Source: Selaginella tamariscina
Taxonomy: Eukaryota; Streptophyta; Lycopodiopsida; Selaginellales; Selaginellaceae
NCBI GenBank assembly: GCA_003024785.1
Contig: PUQB01000001.1
Span: forward strand, 1,377,501 to 1,441,500
Direction: 5' to 3'
Length of the DNA: 64,000 nucleotides
This document shows positions 35,650 through 48,854 of the stretch, piece after piece. Below the pieces are notes generated by a model. The model ran no database searches. It had not been told where the DNA came from and saw only the letters and a program-made list of their open reading frames with translations. Each line of letters opens with the position of its first letter. Within the stretch, counting starts at the first letter, position 1. Position numbers and translations under genes: made by a program.

Positions 35650-37450
35650 GAGAAACAACTGCACTAGGGGTAATTTGGTCGGGGTACATGTCTCGAGAAA
35701 CTCTAAGCAAAAGTAAAAATTACCTTTTAAAAAATTCTTCCTCAATTTTGACGTCCTAGTTAAGTAATTTAGGGGTTAGGAACATCCCTAACCCTAAGGT
35801 TGTCCTAACCCATGCCCTAAATTCCCACCCCCAAGTAGGATTTAGAGATAGGAGTTAGGTTACGTTGATAACTCATCTCATTAACTAAGTAATTAACATT
35901 TCATGAGGGGGACTCTTCATCACATAAATAAGAGAACGTAGTAATAAGAATTTCTAAGTTCATAACTGAGTTCGATACTCTTTTACTAGTGCAAGATCTA
36001 GCTTGTGTTGTCAAGACATAAACTTAATATGTTGTGTTGCCTTAACTTCCAAACAATAAAGGTACGTCCCACTTTTTGGGATAGTTTACCCTTAACATTA
36101 GTAAATTCATGCTTGGGAGGTTTTATCAGATTGCACGTTCTAAATGTCAGAGGTAGAGGCTTGTCTCCAACCTCCTCTTCAATGTCAAGTTAAAAGTGAT
36201 ACTTATAATTAAGCAGGGCACATTTGTATCTTGTATAACTATGGACGTAAGATATTAATTGACAAGTTTTCTTTACTAAGTTTCTGAGGGTTTACATAAG
36301 GGTTCTAATGGCATTTATGAGCCACGTTCATGGCGCTTGATGTAACTCTTGAATCTAAAGGGGCTATGACATGATAACCCACATCATATGAAACAGTGTC
36401 ACATGGAGTGTGACATTAGGCTGGATGGCACATGGTGAGGCATGCCCTTTAGGGTTGTCTCAAGGGCTCAATGCTAAGGGGTTGAATACTCTATCAAGCA
36501 AGCATGTTTGTGCTCACATTAAAGTGTTAAGCCTTGAGCATTTACTCAAGGGAGGTTATATTTCCTAATTGGATGTGCCATTGACACACTCGACTAAGAA
36601 GAGGGTCTTCTCCTCGGGATCCAATAAGGCATTCGCAAGGTCATATACTTAGGGTTATTCAAACCTAGCCTTAAGGAGTTTACTTAATAAAATCGCTCAA
36701 GGGAGGTTAAGTCTCCTAATTAGATGTGTTATTGGCACACTCGGTTAAGAAGAGGGTCTTCTCCTTGGGATCTAATGAGGCACTCGCAAGGTTATATAAT
36801 TAGGGTTATCCAAACCTAGTCTTAAGAAGTTTACTTAATAAACACTTATGTTCACCTACGACGCACACTCATATCCTTAATAAGTACTAACCCTAAGTAT
36901 AAGGTATACTCAAACCCTTATGGATTAATTGTGGTTCAAGGTACCCCTTGTTGCCATATAAGGGTTGTACTCCCGGATGAGGGTGGTTTCTCTAAAGGTA
37001 AGTGATGATGCCTTAACTTTGTCACGCGGGCATGTCTTCTTGATGAGGTTAGGGCATGAACCTGTCTAAGTTTATTGAGATAGGATCCTAAAGTCTATTT
37101 GGATTGTTTTATGGGATTCAAGGATAGTCATTCTAAAGGATTTAAGGTAGGACCCTAGTCTCATGTTTATTTAAACAGTTAAATCAGACTTTTAAGGTTA
37201 TCTTGGAAAGACTTAACATTATTCACATTAGGTGATGATATCGAATAGCCACTTGGTAGTCACATGTTAATCCTTCGGATTAAAAATCTGACAATAATTA
37301 TAAATATAATATAACTTGAATTTTAAAGATCACATACTTTAAAGTCTCAAGGCTAGGTTAAAGGCCTAAGTGACATTAATTATTATTGCCTTGTGGGGAT
37401 TACATCAATTTAATATTAACTCTTTAAGTTTAAAATTGAAAACATTATTT
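35650..37450. mobile_element. Degenerate LTR-type repeat (inverted relative at 59800-60950)
   Basis: Non-coding. Signature segments such as GAGCCACGTTCATGG, TGTCACATGGAGTGTGACATT, TTTAGGGTTGTCTCAAGGG and CTCAAGGGAGGTTATATTTC reappear reverse-complemented at 60130-60400, and the CCTAAGGTTGTCCTAACC region reappears at 60890-60940. In the second place the repeat lies downstream of gypsy gag/protease remnants, so I infer both are LTR or internal pieces of one family. Confidence 0.6.
36545..36845 (+). repeat. Tandem repeat, two copies of about 151 bp
   Basis: CTCAAGGGAGGTTA starts at 36545 and at 36696. Both units continue through GAAGAGGGTCTTCTCCT and AAACCTAG. Divergence is roughly one in ten bases by eye. 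Confidence 0.9.
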
Positions 37451-38730
37451 GCACTACGAGAGATTGGTTATAAGAAAGTCATGATATATTGTAGAAAATA
37501 TAAAATATAAATAGAAAGTATAACTAACTACAATCAATCTTTTGAATTTATCTCCACAAAGTACCATCAGAATTAAGCATGGTAAAAGGAGAACTTTCAA
37601 ATTCATCTTGTAAATGTTTGGTTTATAACTTAAGTTTTTGTGTAGCTTGTAATGCTTTGTACTTTCAAAGATAGTGAGTCATCGTTAAACGCATGGGACT
37701 TGCACCAAACCAAAACAAATAATAAAAATATTATCAAACAATATAGAATTCACATGAGTGTTCATGAAATGCATCGACATTAATCATTACTTATTTAAGC
37801 TAATACACCATCTTGAAATTGTAAATTTGAAGTTGCAATCCCTCCACCGATGAAATAGAATGAATTATATAAAAAACAAATTATATATAAATGAATAATG
37901 TATTTCATAGGAGAAACCTGTTTGTAGAATGGATCTTCCCTGCCACATGACACACATGTGACATGTGGAGGCGAGATCACCACCCATGTGTTAGTATACA
38001 TGTGTGTATACTACAGTATATACACACAGGTATACAGTGTGATACTTTACAATATCTTTTCACCATAATTTATTATAATAAAAAATTAATTCATTGGAAC
38101 TCCTTGGATAATGACATCTCAACTGTAAGTTGACTAGTAAAGTATTAATAATTATAATGTTATATATTATTTTAAAAAGAGTAAAAAGAATAAATAACTT
38201 TATATCTTTATGCAAATATTAAATAAAACTTTAAAATATTATTATTATTTATAAATATTTTATTTTAAGGTTAAAATATCTTATATTCAATTTTATATTT
38301 TAAAATCTGTGCACTTACGACAGATTTCATATGTAATCATTATTATAATAATATATATTGTGTTTGCCTCTATGATTAGATTTATATAAATGTTTCAATC
38401 AAGTAAAAATATATTTAAATAAGTCTATATTATTTAAATAAATTATAAGAAAATAAATTAGATATAATGTACTATATTGTAAATAAAACTATTTAAAAAA
38501 TTTTAATTTACGAAGATCGATTAAGCTACACGTGGTTTTACTCCTACCCCTGAACTACTTAATACACTTCAGAATTAAAAATTAGTATGTATTTAAAAAA
38601 TCAATAAGAATTTATAATTAAATGTTAGATATATATTGCAATAAAATTAATTATGTTAAAAATTATGCTATAATATTTATTTAATAAATTTCATTCTATT
38701 TTATAAATTAAAAATATATTTATTAATTAT
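37451..38730. other. AT-rich intergenic DNA
   Basis: No supported gene. The minus frame 37795-38001 (CVSCGREDPFYKQ) is isolated. It could be a decayed zinc-knuckle or exon relic, but nothing next to it supports that. Confidence 0.5.
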
Positions 38731-39623
38731 TTATAATTGTAGTGATTGTATAGCAACTTTTGCAGCAATAATGGATCTGCTCTCTTGTGCATATTTGATA
38801 GAACTTAATAATCTCTCCTGTGTATCTGTTAAATCCATAGCATTTAGCCTTTGTTGTAACAATCCTCTAAGTTCTTTCCCATTTGCACCTGTTAATTAAA
38901 ACATATAAAAAATAATTAGTATAGATATTTATTCAATATGTATGTACACATAAGACATGTATACATAATATGTGTGTGTGTGTGTGTTTGATTAGCATAA
39001 TTATATATTATTAATTATTAACTAAAATGTAGCTTACCAGTAACTGGTTGCAAGGCAGCAAAGGATATTCTTTCTTCTGTACTGGGAATAAAATAATCAA
39101 GCTTCTCATTAAACTTTGTTTTTTCAGCCCACTCTAATGCTCCCTTCAGAGGTGTCTGCAGGGGTTCCTCTTTTGAAGCCTGTATATATTCATAAGACTA
39201 GTGTGTGTGTGTGTGTGTGTGTGTGGCGTGCGTGTATTTAAATAAACTATAATATTTAGTTAATAATCAAATAATCTAAGATTAATTACCTTAAGCTTGA
39301 TTTGTAAGCGCTCAACATCTGCTAAAGTCCCTTTCAAACTTTCAACCAGAGAAGAATATTCCATCTTCGTTGTCTGAAGTTGCGTCTTTTAGAGGAACAA
39401 CAAGTCCCTTAAGAAATGGCTCCAGCTGTATAACTTATTAATTACATATACACCTATAATGTATATATGTGTATATACATGTATACACACACACACACGC
39501 ACGCACGCACGCACACACACACACACACACACACAACCTGTGACAAAGAAATCAATTTAACTCTTCCAATGCCCCGGATAGTTACTAGAGCTCCTATCTC
39601 CAACCTCTTCACCTGATAACATG

Positions 39624-39675
<52 letters not shown>

Positions 39676-39701
39676 GATACACACACCGACACATGGTTTG
39701 T

Positions 39702-39777
<76 letters not shown>

Positions 39778-40495
39778 GATACACACACCGACACATGGTT
39801 TGTCTTCTCTCTCTCTCTCTCACACACACACAAACACACACAAACACACAAGCACACAGGCACACACACACACAGGTATGAAGCTTACATGTTGAATATG
39901 ACTTAAACAACCATACCGAAACGAATATTCGTTAGATTCTCGTCCAGTTTGTTGAACAACCACGTGAACAAACAAATTGTTACATTTTCTTAAAGCCTAA
40001 TAAAACGGAAAAATAAAAATAAGAAAATATTAAATAATATATAAGTTTTATTAACCTCTTCTAGGAGTGCCAAAAACCTCGCCTCGTATAAATGCAAGAC
40101 CTTAGTTGAGGAAGGTACCAGCACCTATACACAACCAAGTATATTCTCTCTCTCTCTCTCACACACACACAGTGCCACGTGTGAAAACTCCACACGCACG
40201 CACGCGCACACACACACACATATATCATAATAACACGAACCTCTGCCATATTGAAGGGAAGACATGGTAATTCCACTCTAGTAGCTTCTGCAAATACAAT
40301 ATAAGAAAAATAAATAAATATAATAAATAAAAATTTAAAAAAATAATAAAAAAATAAAGTACCTTCCATAGCTGAAACATTGCTCACGTGTGTCCGAATA
40401 TTACACCTTTTAGAAAATGAGAAACACGTGTTTGTAAAACTTTTAATATGGACAGCGTTTGAAGAAGAATATGGAGAACATACAGCCATAGCCAT
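38731..40495 (-). CDS. LON N-terminal-domain protein, probably plastid-targeted (one apparent frameshift)
   Basis: Plant proteins of this class carry only the substrate-binding LON-N domain, without ATPase or protease. The reverse-strand start at 40495 ([12 protein letters not shown]) opens a Ser-rich, acid-poor leader like a plastid transit peptide. Then come exons with [12 protein letters not shown] (about 40250), [17 protein letters not shown] (about 40065-40133), [15 protein letters not shown] (about 39930-40000), [17 protein letters not shown] (39536-39611), [13 protein letters not shown] then [18 protein letters not shown] (about 39291-39417), [17 protein letters not shown] and [13 protein letters not shown] (39038-39180). 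The last exon ends [11 protein letters not shown] at the TAA, 38731-38733. In the 39291-39417 exon the frame changes after VVPLK, in an A run near 39389. Either an indel error or a real lesion. The tail resembles Arabidopsis LON-domain proteins. Confidence 0.75.
39479..39875. repeat. Dense CA/CT microsatellites with a duplicated unit in LON-gene introns
   Basis: CA runs at 39483-39535, then CT-CA arrays at 39626-39672 and 39705-39765 and again at 39807-39875. The unit ending ACACACACCGACACATGGTTTGT occurs twice, near 39679 and 39781, so an array of about 100 bp was duplicated. Confidence 0.9.
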
Positions 40496-41041
40496 ATATA
40501 AAATAATGAAAACCAAAGGATCTAGAGTTCAATTCCCAGGACTCATCGTTAATTAACGTTAATTATAGTGATAATCTTACTTATTAAACCAGCTGCTAAA
40601 TATATATAAACGTTACATATTTATTATACATAATATAATTATAATAATTTTAAAAGTTATAATAATAATTATGTATATATGTATTTATAAAAGTTTATAA
40701 TTAACATATATTAGTATAATTATATTATCAATATATATATATACCTATAATTATGATTATAGTTATTGTATTAAAATGAATTAGATTATGCTTCATTATT
40801 TATAACTTTAAGGTAAATCTATATATATACCATGCTTTAAATATATTTTATGTATAAAAAGCATAAGTATTATGTTTAAGAAATAATAATGATATATACG
40901 TATACGTGTCATATTAATGAAGACATATTCTAGAATATGCTTTACCTACCCTAATTTCTAGGTCTACCAACTGAGGATTTTGCTTCAAGCAAGAGAATTT
41001 TGCCCTTTTTCACGCGAAGGCTGCCCTTCTCTGGTTAGGGC
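40496..41041. promoter_or_regulatory. Divergent intergenic region with a heat-shock-element-like palindrome
   Basis: AT-rich spacer between the divergent LON-domain and cysteine protease genes. 40924-40939 is a perfect 16-bp palindrome (CATATTCTAGAATATG) containing TTCTAGAA, the core of a heat-shock element, about 100 bp upstream of the protease ATG. A related CATATTCTAGGTGAAAG is found near 43326, upstream of the SMH/TRB gene. Confidence 0.45.
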
Positions 41042-43072
<2,031 letters not shown>

Positions 43073-43763
43073 AGTTGATTAAGGATCATTCTGTATGTAT
43101 GTGGATAGTATATGCTTTTGTAGCTCCCCCATATATCTTTTGCTCATATAAAGCAATTTTTATATTTTAAAATATCATATAAAGCACTGCTTATATAAAA
43201 GTAATTAAAATACCAATACCAACCTAGATTAATTTTTTAATTTTAAATATCATATTATAATAATGATGTAAAAAAATATAGAAGTTCATGTCTTGTATAA
43301 ACAATTAGTCAAAGGTCAAAACGGCATATTCTAGGTGAAAGAATATACTAAGCATATTCGTTAATGCCAAGAATATCCAAGCGGCAGAGGATACCTAAAT
43401 AAAAACCTAGCCTTTTTCTTTTTGCTAGGTTTAGGGCTAGGGCTTTTTCTGTGTCTAGGGCTTGAGTGGCTGTTGCGCGCGCCAGGTAAATCCCTATCCC
43501 TATCCCTAATCTCCGTTCAAAGTTCTCTGTTCTCAAATTTGCGCCCTTCTTGCAGCTCCAATTCTGTTCTTGAGCGCAGGTGAGCAAGGAGCACAGACAG
43601 GGTTCTTCAGATTTGTACACATTCTGTAGCTGCCAAGGCCGGTTTTTGCGTCGCAGGTGAGAATTGCCGATTTGGGCGCGCCACACAAATCTGCACAGAA
43701 TGACGGTTTCTATGACTGATTCTATAGCTGTATAGGTAGATTCTTGGATGAGATAGCGTCGAA
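43073..43763. promoter_or_regulatory. 3' flank of the protease and leader/promoter of the SMH/TRB gene
   Basis: The first ~250 bp are AT-rich 3' flank. From about 43400 composition becomes balanced, with GGTTTAGGGCTAGGGC (telo-box-like) at 43430. Two CGCAGGTGAG/GCGCAGGTGAGC motifs near 43573 and 43652 could be splice donors of a 5' leader intron. Confidence 0.45.
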
Positions 43764-45831
43764 ATGGGGGCGCCGAAGCAGAAATGGACACCTGAAGAAG
43801 AAGCCGCATTGCGAGCTGGTGTTGAGAAGTATGGTGCCGGAAAATGGCGGGCTATTCAGAAAGATCCCAAGTTTCAAGATATACTCAAGCAGCGCTCCAA
43901 TGTCGATCTCAAGGTGAGCTCTAAACGGTTAATTATGTCCAATTTCATTAAGTACGACATGCAATGTCATACTTATATATTAAATTAGTGTTCTTAGCAA
44001 TGGTTTACAGTTAATGTAGTTAGTTTAACATTAAGTTAGATTAATATGTTTAAGTGGTTTAACTTTAATTGTGCCATTAATAATAGTGAGTCATTTAGTT
44101 AAATAATTTAGGTACATAGTTATATAACTGGCTGGAAATATAAGGTAATGAACGATCTTCATTTTCTTTTCCAGGACAAATGGAGGAACTTAAATGGGCC
44201 TATGATGCGAGATGTTAATAGTCCCAATGTATAGTATTACATAATACCATTAGGAAGTTTAGTGTAGGTTTTACGTGAAATATATATTAGGCTTATTAAG
44301 TAAGTGTACGTGCATAATGTTTGCTTTCTTACAGGATAAATGGAGGAACTTAAGTGTAGGTCCTGGACATCCACGACAGAAAGGAGTAGCATCCTCGGGA
44401 AGCTTTAAGAAATCCGCTATGGACAATGATGCCTTCTATGCAAATGCAGCCGTATCCCGATGCTGCAGCCTTTCCAGTTCCAGCTACACCAACTGATCTT
44501 AGTCCCCATGCTTCCAGGTGCGTATATGTTTGAGTATGTTTATATGTAGTGATTCTAGTATATGCTCTAATGAGTTTGATTTAAGAGAATAAACCCTGAT
44601 CAAGTTTGAACTCTGCAGTTACGACGAATTTATAGTTGAAGCAGTAATGACAATGAAACAGCCGGCGGGTTCAAATGTTGCGTCTATTGCTAACTACCTC
44701 GAGGTAAAATAGAAGATATACATTACATTAGCAAATCTGATGTCTTTTTGAACTCCAGGAACGTCATGGTGTACCTCCTAATTTCCGTAAGGTTTTGAGC
44801 GCGAGATTGAAAGCGTTGTGTGTGCAAGGGAAGTTGATGAAGGTCAGCCTTACATAAATATATACATACGTTCTATGCATATATAGGGTATATACTTTTT
44901 GTGCATGCATACATAAGATGTGTTGTATGGCTATTGTACGCTTCGGGATCTGTCTCTCTCTCTCACACACACACACACAAACTTGCAGGCTTTTGTATAA
45001 TGATGTATTTATCGAGTTGCTTTACACATACAGAGATGTGATGTGCGTATGTAATCTATTTATATACATATCCGTAAGACAGACATGCATACACAACACG
45101 CATACACACACACACACACAGGCTGAACTAAGTGCTTTTACAGGTAGAGCAAAACTACAAACTGAACGACGGGGGATGGAAAGGACGGGGCCAAAGCAAC
45201 GGCATGGAGGAGGACGATAAGATGAGGCATATGAGGTCGAGGAAGGGGCCGCGTTTCGGGATGGAGGCTGCACAGAAGATAGTACGAAACGCAGAGGAGG
45301 CGGCGTTCATAGCTGCGAGGGCGGTGGTGGAGGCGGAGGCGGCCGCGGTTGCTGCTGAGGCTGCTGCTCGCGAGGCCGAAGCTGCTGAGCTTGATTTTGA
45401 GTCCAAGGAGATTGCTGCCGAGATCGCTGCATATCAAGCTAGGCCTCATAAAAGAAGTAAGCTTGGTCTAGGCACGCACACACACAATATACGCACCTAG
45501 ACACTATGTATATCAACGTATATTAGCTATGCTAAAACTTTAGAGACAATAATATATATATATATAGAGAGAGGGGGGGAGAGAGATTATTTATTATGTA
45601 TTTATTCAGTTATTTCTGTATGTAGACAGCTAACATCAATATATCTTTATGTATATATATAAACCTGCATCATCCGCGCGCGCGTGTTTGAGAGAGAGAG
45701 AGAGTACACACACACACACACACACGCATATAGGCATAAACATATATGTATGCACACGTACTAACGAGGTGTATTTGACAGTGCGATTTGCGGCTCCAAT
45801 GTATTGTAATCCAATAAGCACTCAAAGCTAA
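43764..45831 (+). CDS. Single-Myb-histone telomere-binding protein (SMH/TRB type)
   Basis: Nuclear protein whose Myb/SANT domain binds telomeric DNA and telo boxes and whose GH1/GH5 domain mediates multimerisation. Exon 1 (43764-43913) encodes the start of the Myb domain ([24 protein letters not shown]). Exon 44335-44517 completes it ([11 protein letters not shown]). Exons 44619-44703, 44759-44842 and 45144-45456 encode the H1/H5-like domain ([33 protein letters not shown]) and an Ala/Glu-rich coiled coil ([18 protein letters not shown]). A strong donor GTAAGC at 45457 may join a last exon 45782-45831 ([14 protein letters not shown]); otherwise the frame ends at 45500. In exon 44335-44517 the frame must shift by one between DNDAFYA and [16 protein letters not shown] (near 44442). 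Everything else is in phase. The arrangement is classical; functionality depends on whether that shift is real. Confidence 0.85.
44176..44235 (+). repeat. Decoy or duplicated SMH/TRB exon start
   Basis: TTTTCCAG followed by GACAAATGGAGGAACTTAA nearly repeats the start of the true exon at 44335 (GATAAATGGAGGAACTTAA). It encodes [19 protein letters not shown] and then a stop. If used, it would truncate the protein just inside the Myb domain. It may be a partial exon duplication or a mutually exclusive poison exon. Confidence 0.7.
45560..45730. repeat. TA/GA and GA/CA microsatellites in the putative last SMH/TRB intron
   Basis: TATATA-GAGAG near 45553-45587, GAGAGA then ACACAC at 45690-45727. 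Confidence 0.8.
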
Positions 45832-46206
45832 GAGCTTAAGTATTATTAATTTTTTCTTCTTGATTAAAATTTGGAGTGTAAATTTGATGACAAATGGGGG
45901 AGGTTGGTTGCAATTTGTAAACAATTGATACCGTATCAACATGGTGTCATTTGTGCATTTGCGCGTGTATGTGTGTAATTTTGATTTTATATTATAATAT
46001 ATTAAATATAATTTAATAAAATTCATTTGTAATTGAATATAACATTTAACAATATAATGTTTAAGCTATATTTAAAAGTTAAGTCACATTACAATTTAAT
46101 CTTATTATTAATAATATATAATATATAAAGAGAAACTATATAAGTTTATATATACATAAAAGTATTTTGTAATTATTTTAATCATGGTGTCACATTGACA
46201 TAATTC

Positions 46207-46246
<40 letters not shown>

Positions 46247-46328
46247 GAGACAAGCTTTAAACTCGACTATATAAGATTGTACAAACTAATTTGAAAATAA
46301 TTTAAGTGCCGTCAGTACTAGCGGAATA
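45832..46328. other. Convergent intergenic DNA
   Basis: AT-rich spacer between the 3' ends of the SMH/TRB and glycosylase genes. A (GT)n run lies at 46216-46242. No gene. Confidence 0.6.
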
Positions 46329-46882
46329 TTATTCCTTATTGCTGGAATGTCCTTGACTGCCGTCGGAAGAAACCTTCCCTGTTTCACCCTGTTCAAATAA
46401 ACTTAGTATTGCACCACACACACGCGCACGCGTAAACATCTACGTGTGCGTAAATAAATTACTGACAATACGAACCTTCCGCTATATAAACAACGTTATT
46501 GTTCATACATACATAGAGAGAGAGAGAGAGAGAGAGAGAGTGGGGGGGGAGTCGTGTGAACGAAATGCACGTACCGGGGAAGATAACCGACATGTCTCCG
46601 ACAGAGAGACACACTCATGATGACGGAAGCAGTGAATGATGTGGTCGTTAGTCATGCCGGCAGCCTGCATGAACGAGTACATAATTGTCGGGCCGACAAA
46701 CCTGAAGCCCCTCTTCATGAGTTCCCTGCTCATATAGTCCGATTTTGCTGACTTTATGGGCACCTGCTGTGGTGTCTTATATCTGTTCACAATTGGCTTC
46801 TGGCTTAAGAAGTTCCACATATACTTGTCCAATGACCCAACTTCTTGCACAACCTGCACGTATGTCTCGTGTGTGTGTGTGC

Positions 46883-46917
<35 letters not shown>

Positions 46918-47423
46918 CCTGGATGATTAAACGATTGACTTCATTGTATCTTCAGTTAAGTATACATACATATATCCATACACACACACCACACACACAC
47001 ATATGAGCTTACCTCAACAATGCATTTGGCATTATCAACAATCTGTCGTAGTTTGCCTTCGTGTTGCAAAATTTCAGGATCTGCTGCCAATGAAGAAATC
47101 TTTGCCTCGTCAAACTTCGAAACGATCTCAGGATCAAATCCACAAAATGCAGTTCTAAACAAACAAATAAATGAATAAATAAATCATGTGTGTGCGTGTG
47201 TGTTATATGTATATACATGTACATAGGTATAGGTATTTGTTATACTTAATTATATGTTTTATTTTTTATGTAAGTATTTGTGTACCTATAATGTTCTCTC
47301 TTGCTCAAGATGGCAGACCAGCTTAGTTCTGCTTGTGCACCAGAGAATACCAATAACTCAAAGAGTTTTCTGCTTGCAAATGAAGAAAAACAAGTTATAT
47401 GCATATATCTGAGTGTGTGTATG

Positions 47424-47517
<94 letters not shown>

Positions 47518-47960
47518 ACTTACTTGTCATCATGAACAGGAACACCCCATTCTGTGTCGTGGTAATCAATATAAGCAGGATCTGTAAGGGATATACAGCT
47601 TAATATCTGTTATATGTACATCATACATTACATACATACATATATGACACACACACACACGTATAAACAGATATACACATAAACGCACGTACACAAAAAT
47701 ATTATATACATATACATACACATGTATAACATACCACTTTGAGGTGTAATCCACGCACACCGTTTCTTCTCAGTTGCATTTGACAAATCTACACATCCTT
47801 CAGGAGCAATCCTATTAAACTTCGGTGAACCTTGGTTCTTCCAGCTTGGCTGTAATCCATATAATCATCAGTATATATTAATATAGTTGTTATATACAAA
47901 GAGTACACTATTAGTGTAGTATTTGTTATATATATATTACTATACAGCTGGTTATAGCTT

Positions 47961-48000
<40 letters not shown>

Positions 48001-48854
48001 CAATGTGTACAAACACCCATACACGCACGCACGCACGCACGCACACTTACAGAGGATCTAAGATTTTTTGGAGATGGAGCTGGTGGTAAAACTTCCTTCT
48101 CAGCAAAAGTAATAGCCTCCGGAACAGCAAAAGTCACCTTCTTCTTCCTTTTACTCTCACTAACTGTTAATATATACTTACTTATATATACATATACAAC
48201 ATTTATATATAAATCTGTTCTACATATGTAGAGATAGAGATCACTTACCAGATGGAGGTGAAGGATCGTCCACAGTACTACAACAGCTGCTCGTAGACAA
48301 CTCCTCATCTAATTTAACACCATTAATACAATATACATACATATTCATATTAATATTATCACAATACATCAACACACACACACACACGCAACAATATACA
48401 TATTAGTATATAATAGAAATACTTGTGTTACTATATCCGCTAACCTGTAGGATACTATGTATATACGTTTACTCACATATGACACATATGTCTCACTGCT
48501 ATTACAGTATTGACTAGTGTATGTATCATATGTGATTAAAAGTATATACATATGTGTATCTATCCTATATATATTCTTTACTAAATAGTGCATATATAAG
48601 TGTAATATATACAACACACATACATACACATGCGGAAGCATGTTAAACACCTTCTCGTTTGTTGTCTGAGTAGAGCCCGTATGAAAAACTGAGAACAAAG
48701 GCGTTGGAGGGTCCATAATAAGTCCATCTTTTCTTAAAGGACTTTGATAATCTAATGACCCATTACTTTCCTCTACATCTACACTATCAAAACTAGATAT
48801 CTTCTTAAGTATTGGTGAAGGCCTTTTAATAACACTCTCCTCTTGGTTTTGCAT
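46329..48854 (-). CDS. DNA-3-methyladenine glycosylase I (Tag family)
   Basis: Base-excision repair enzyme that removes 3-methyladenine; plant members have a long disordered N-terminus and are nuclear. Reverse-strand exons in order: 48636-48854 (RPSPILKKISSFDSVDVEE), about 48249-48308, about 48050-48164 (KRKKKVTFAVPEA), about 47736-47850 (CVDLSNATEKKRCAWITPQS), 47523-47581 (DPAYIDYHDTEWGVPVHDDK), 47288-47390 (LFELLVFSGAQAELSWSAIL), 47012-47157 (AFCGFDPEIVSKF), 46573-46854 (SRELMKRGFRFVGPTIMYSF, then NDHIIHCFRHHEC) and a last exon 46329-46389. The Cys of CAWI, the His of YHDTEW and the His/Cys of the last domain exon match the zinc-binding set of E. coli Tag, and LSW the substrate pocket. The start is uncertain; an upstream ATG (MSTRPLQQSNVKPQ, near 48963) is not clearly joined. 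Intact over the catalytic domain. Confidence 0.88.
46866..46918. repeat. (GT)n-(GA)n array serving as the polypyrimidine side of an acceptor
   Basis: On the minus sense strand it reads (CT)n-(CA)n and ends at ACGTGCAG, the acceptor of the VVQEVGSL exon. Confidence 0.85.
47427..47517. repeat. Long (CT)n-(TA)n compound microsatellite in a glycosylase intron
   Basis: About 60 bases of CT then about 26 of TA between the exons ending at 47390 and 47523; on the sense strand (TA)n-(GA)n. Confidence 0.95.

Noticed and set aside
36005..36193. Small plus-strand ORF in the LTR-like repeat
   Set aside because: No homology, not preserved in the inverted relative at 59800-60950.
43348..43809. Reverse frame of 153 codons over the SMH/TRB leader
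   Set aside because: It overlaps the promoter, leader and first exon of a well-supported plus-strand gene and matches no family.
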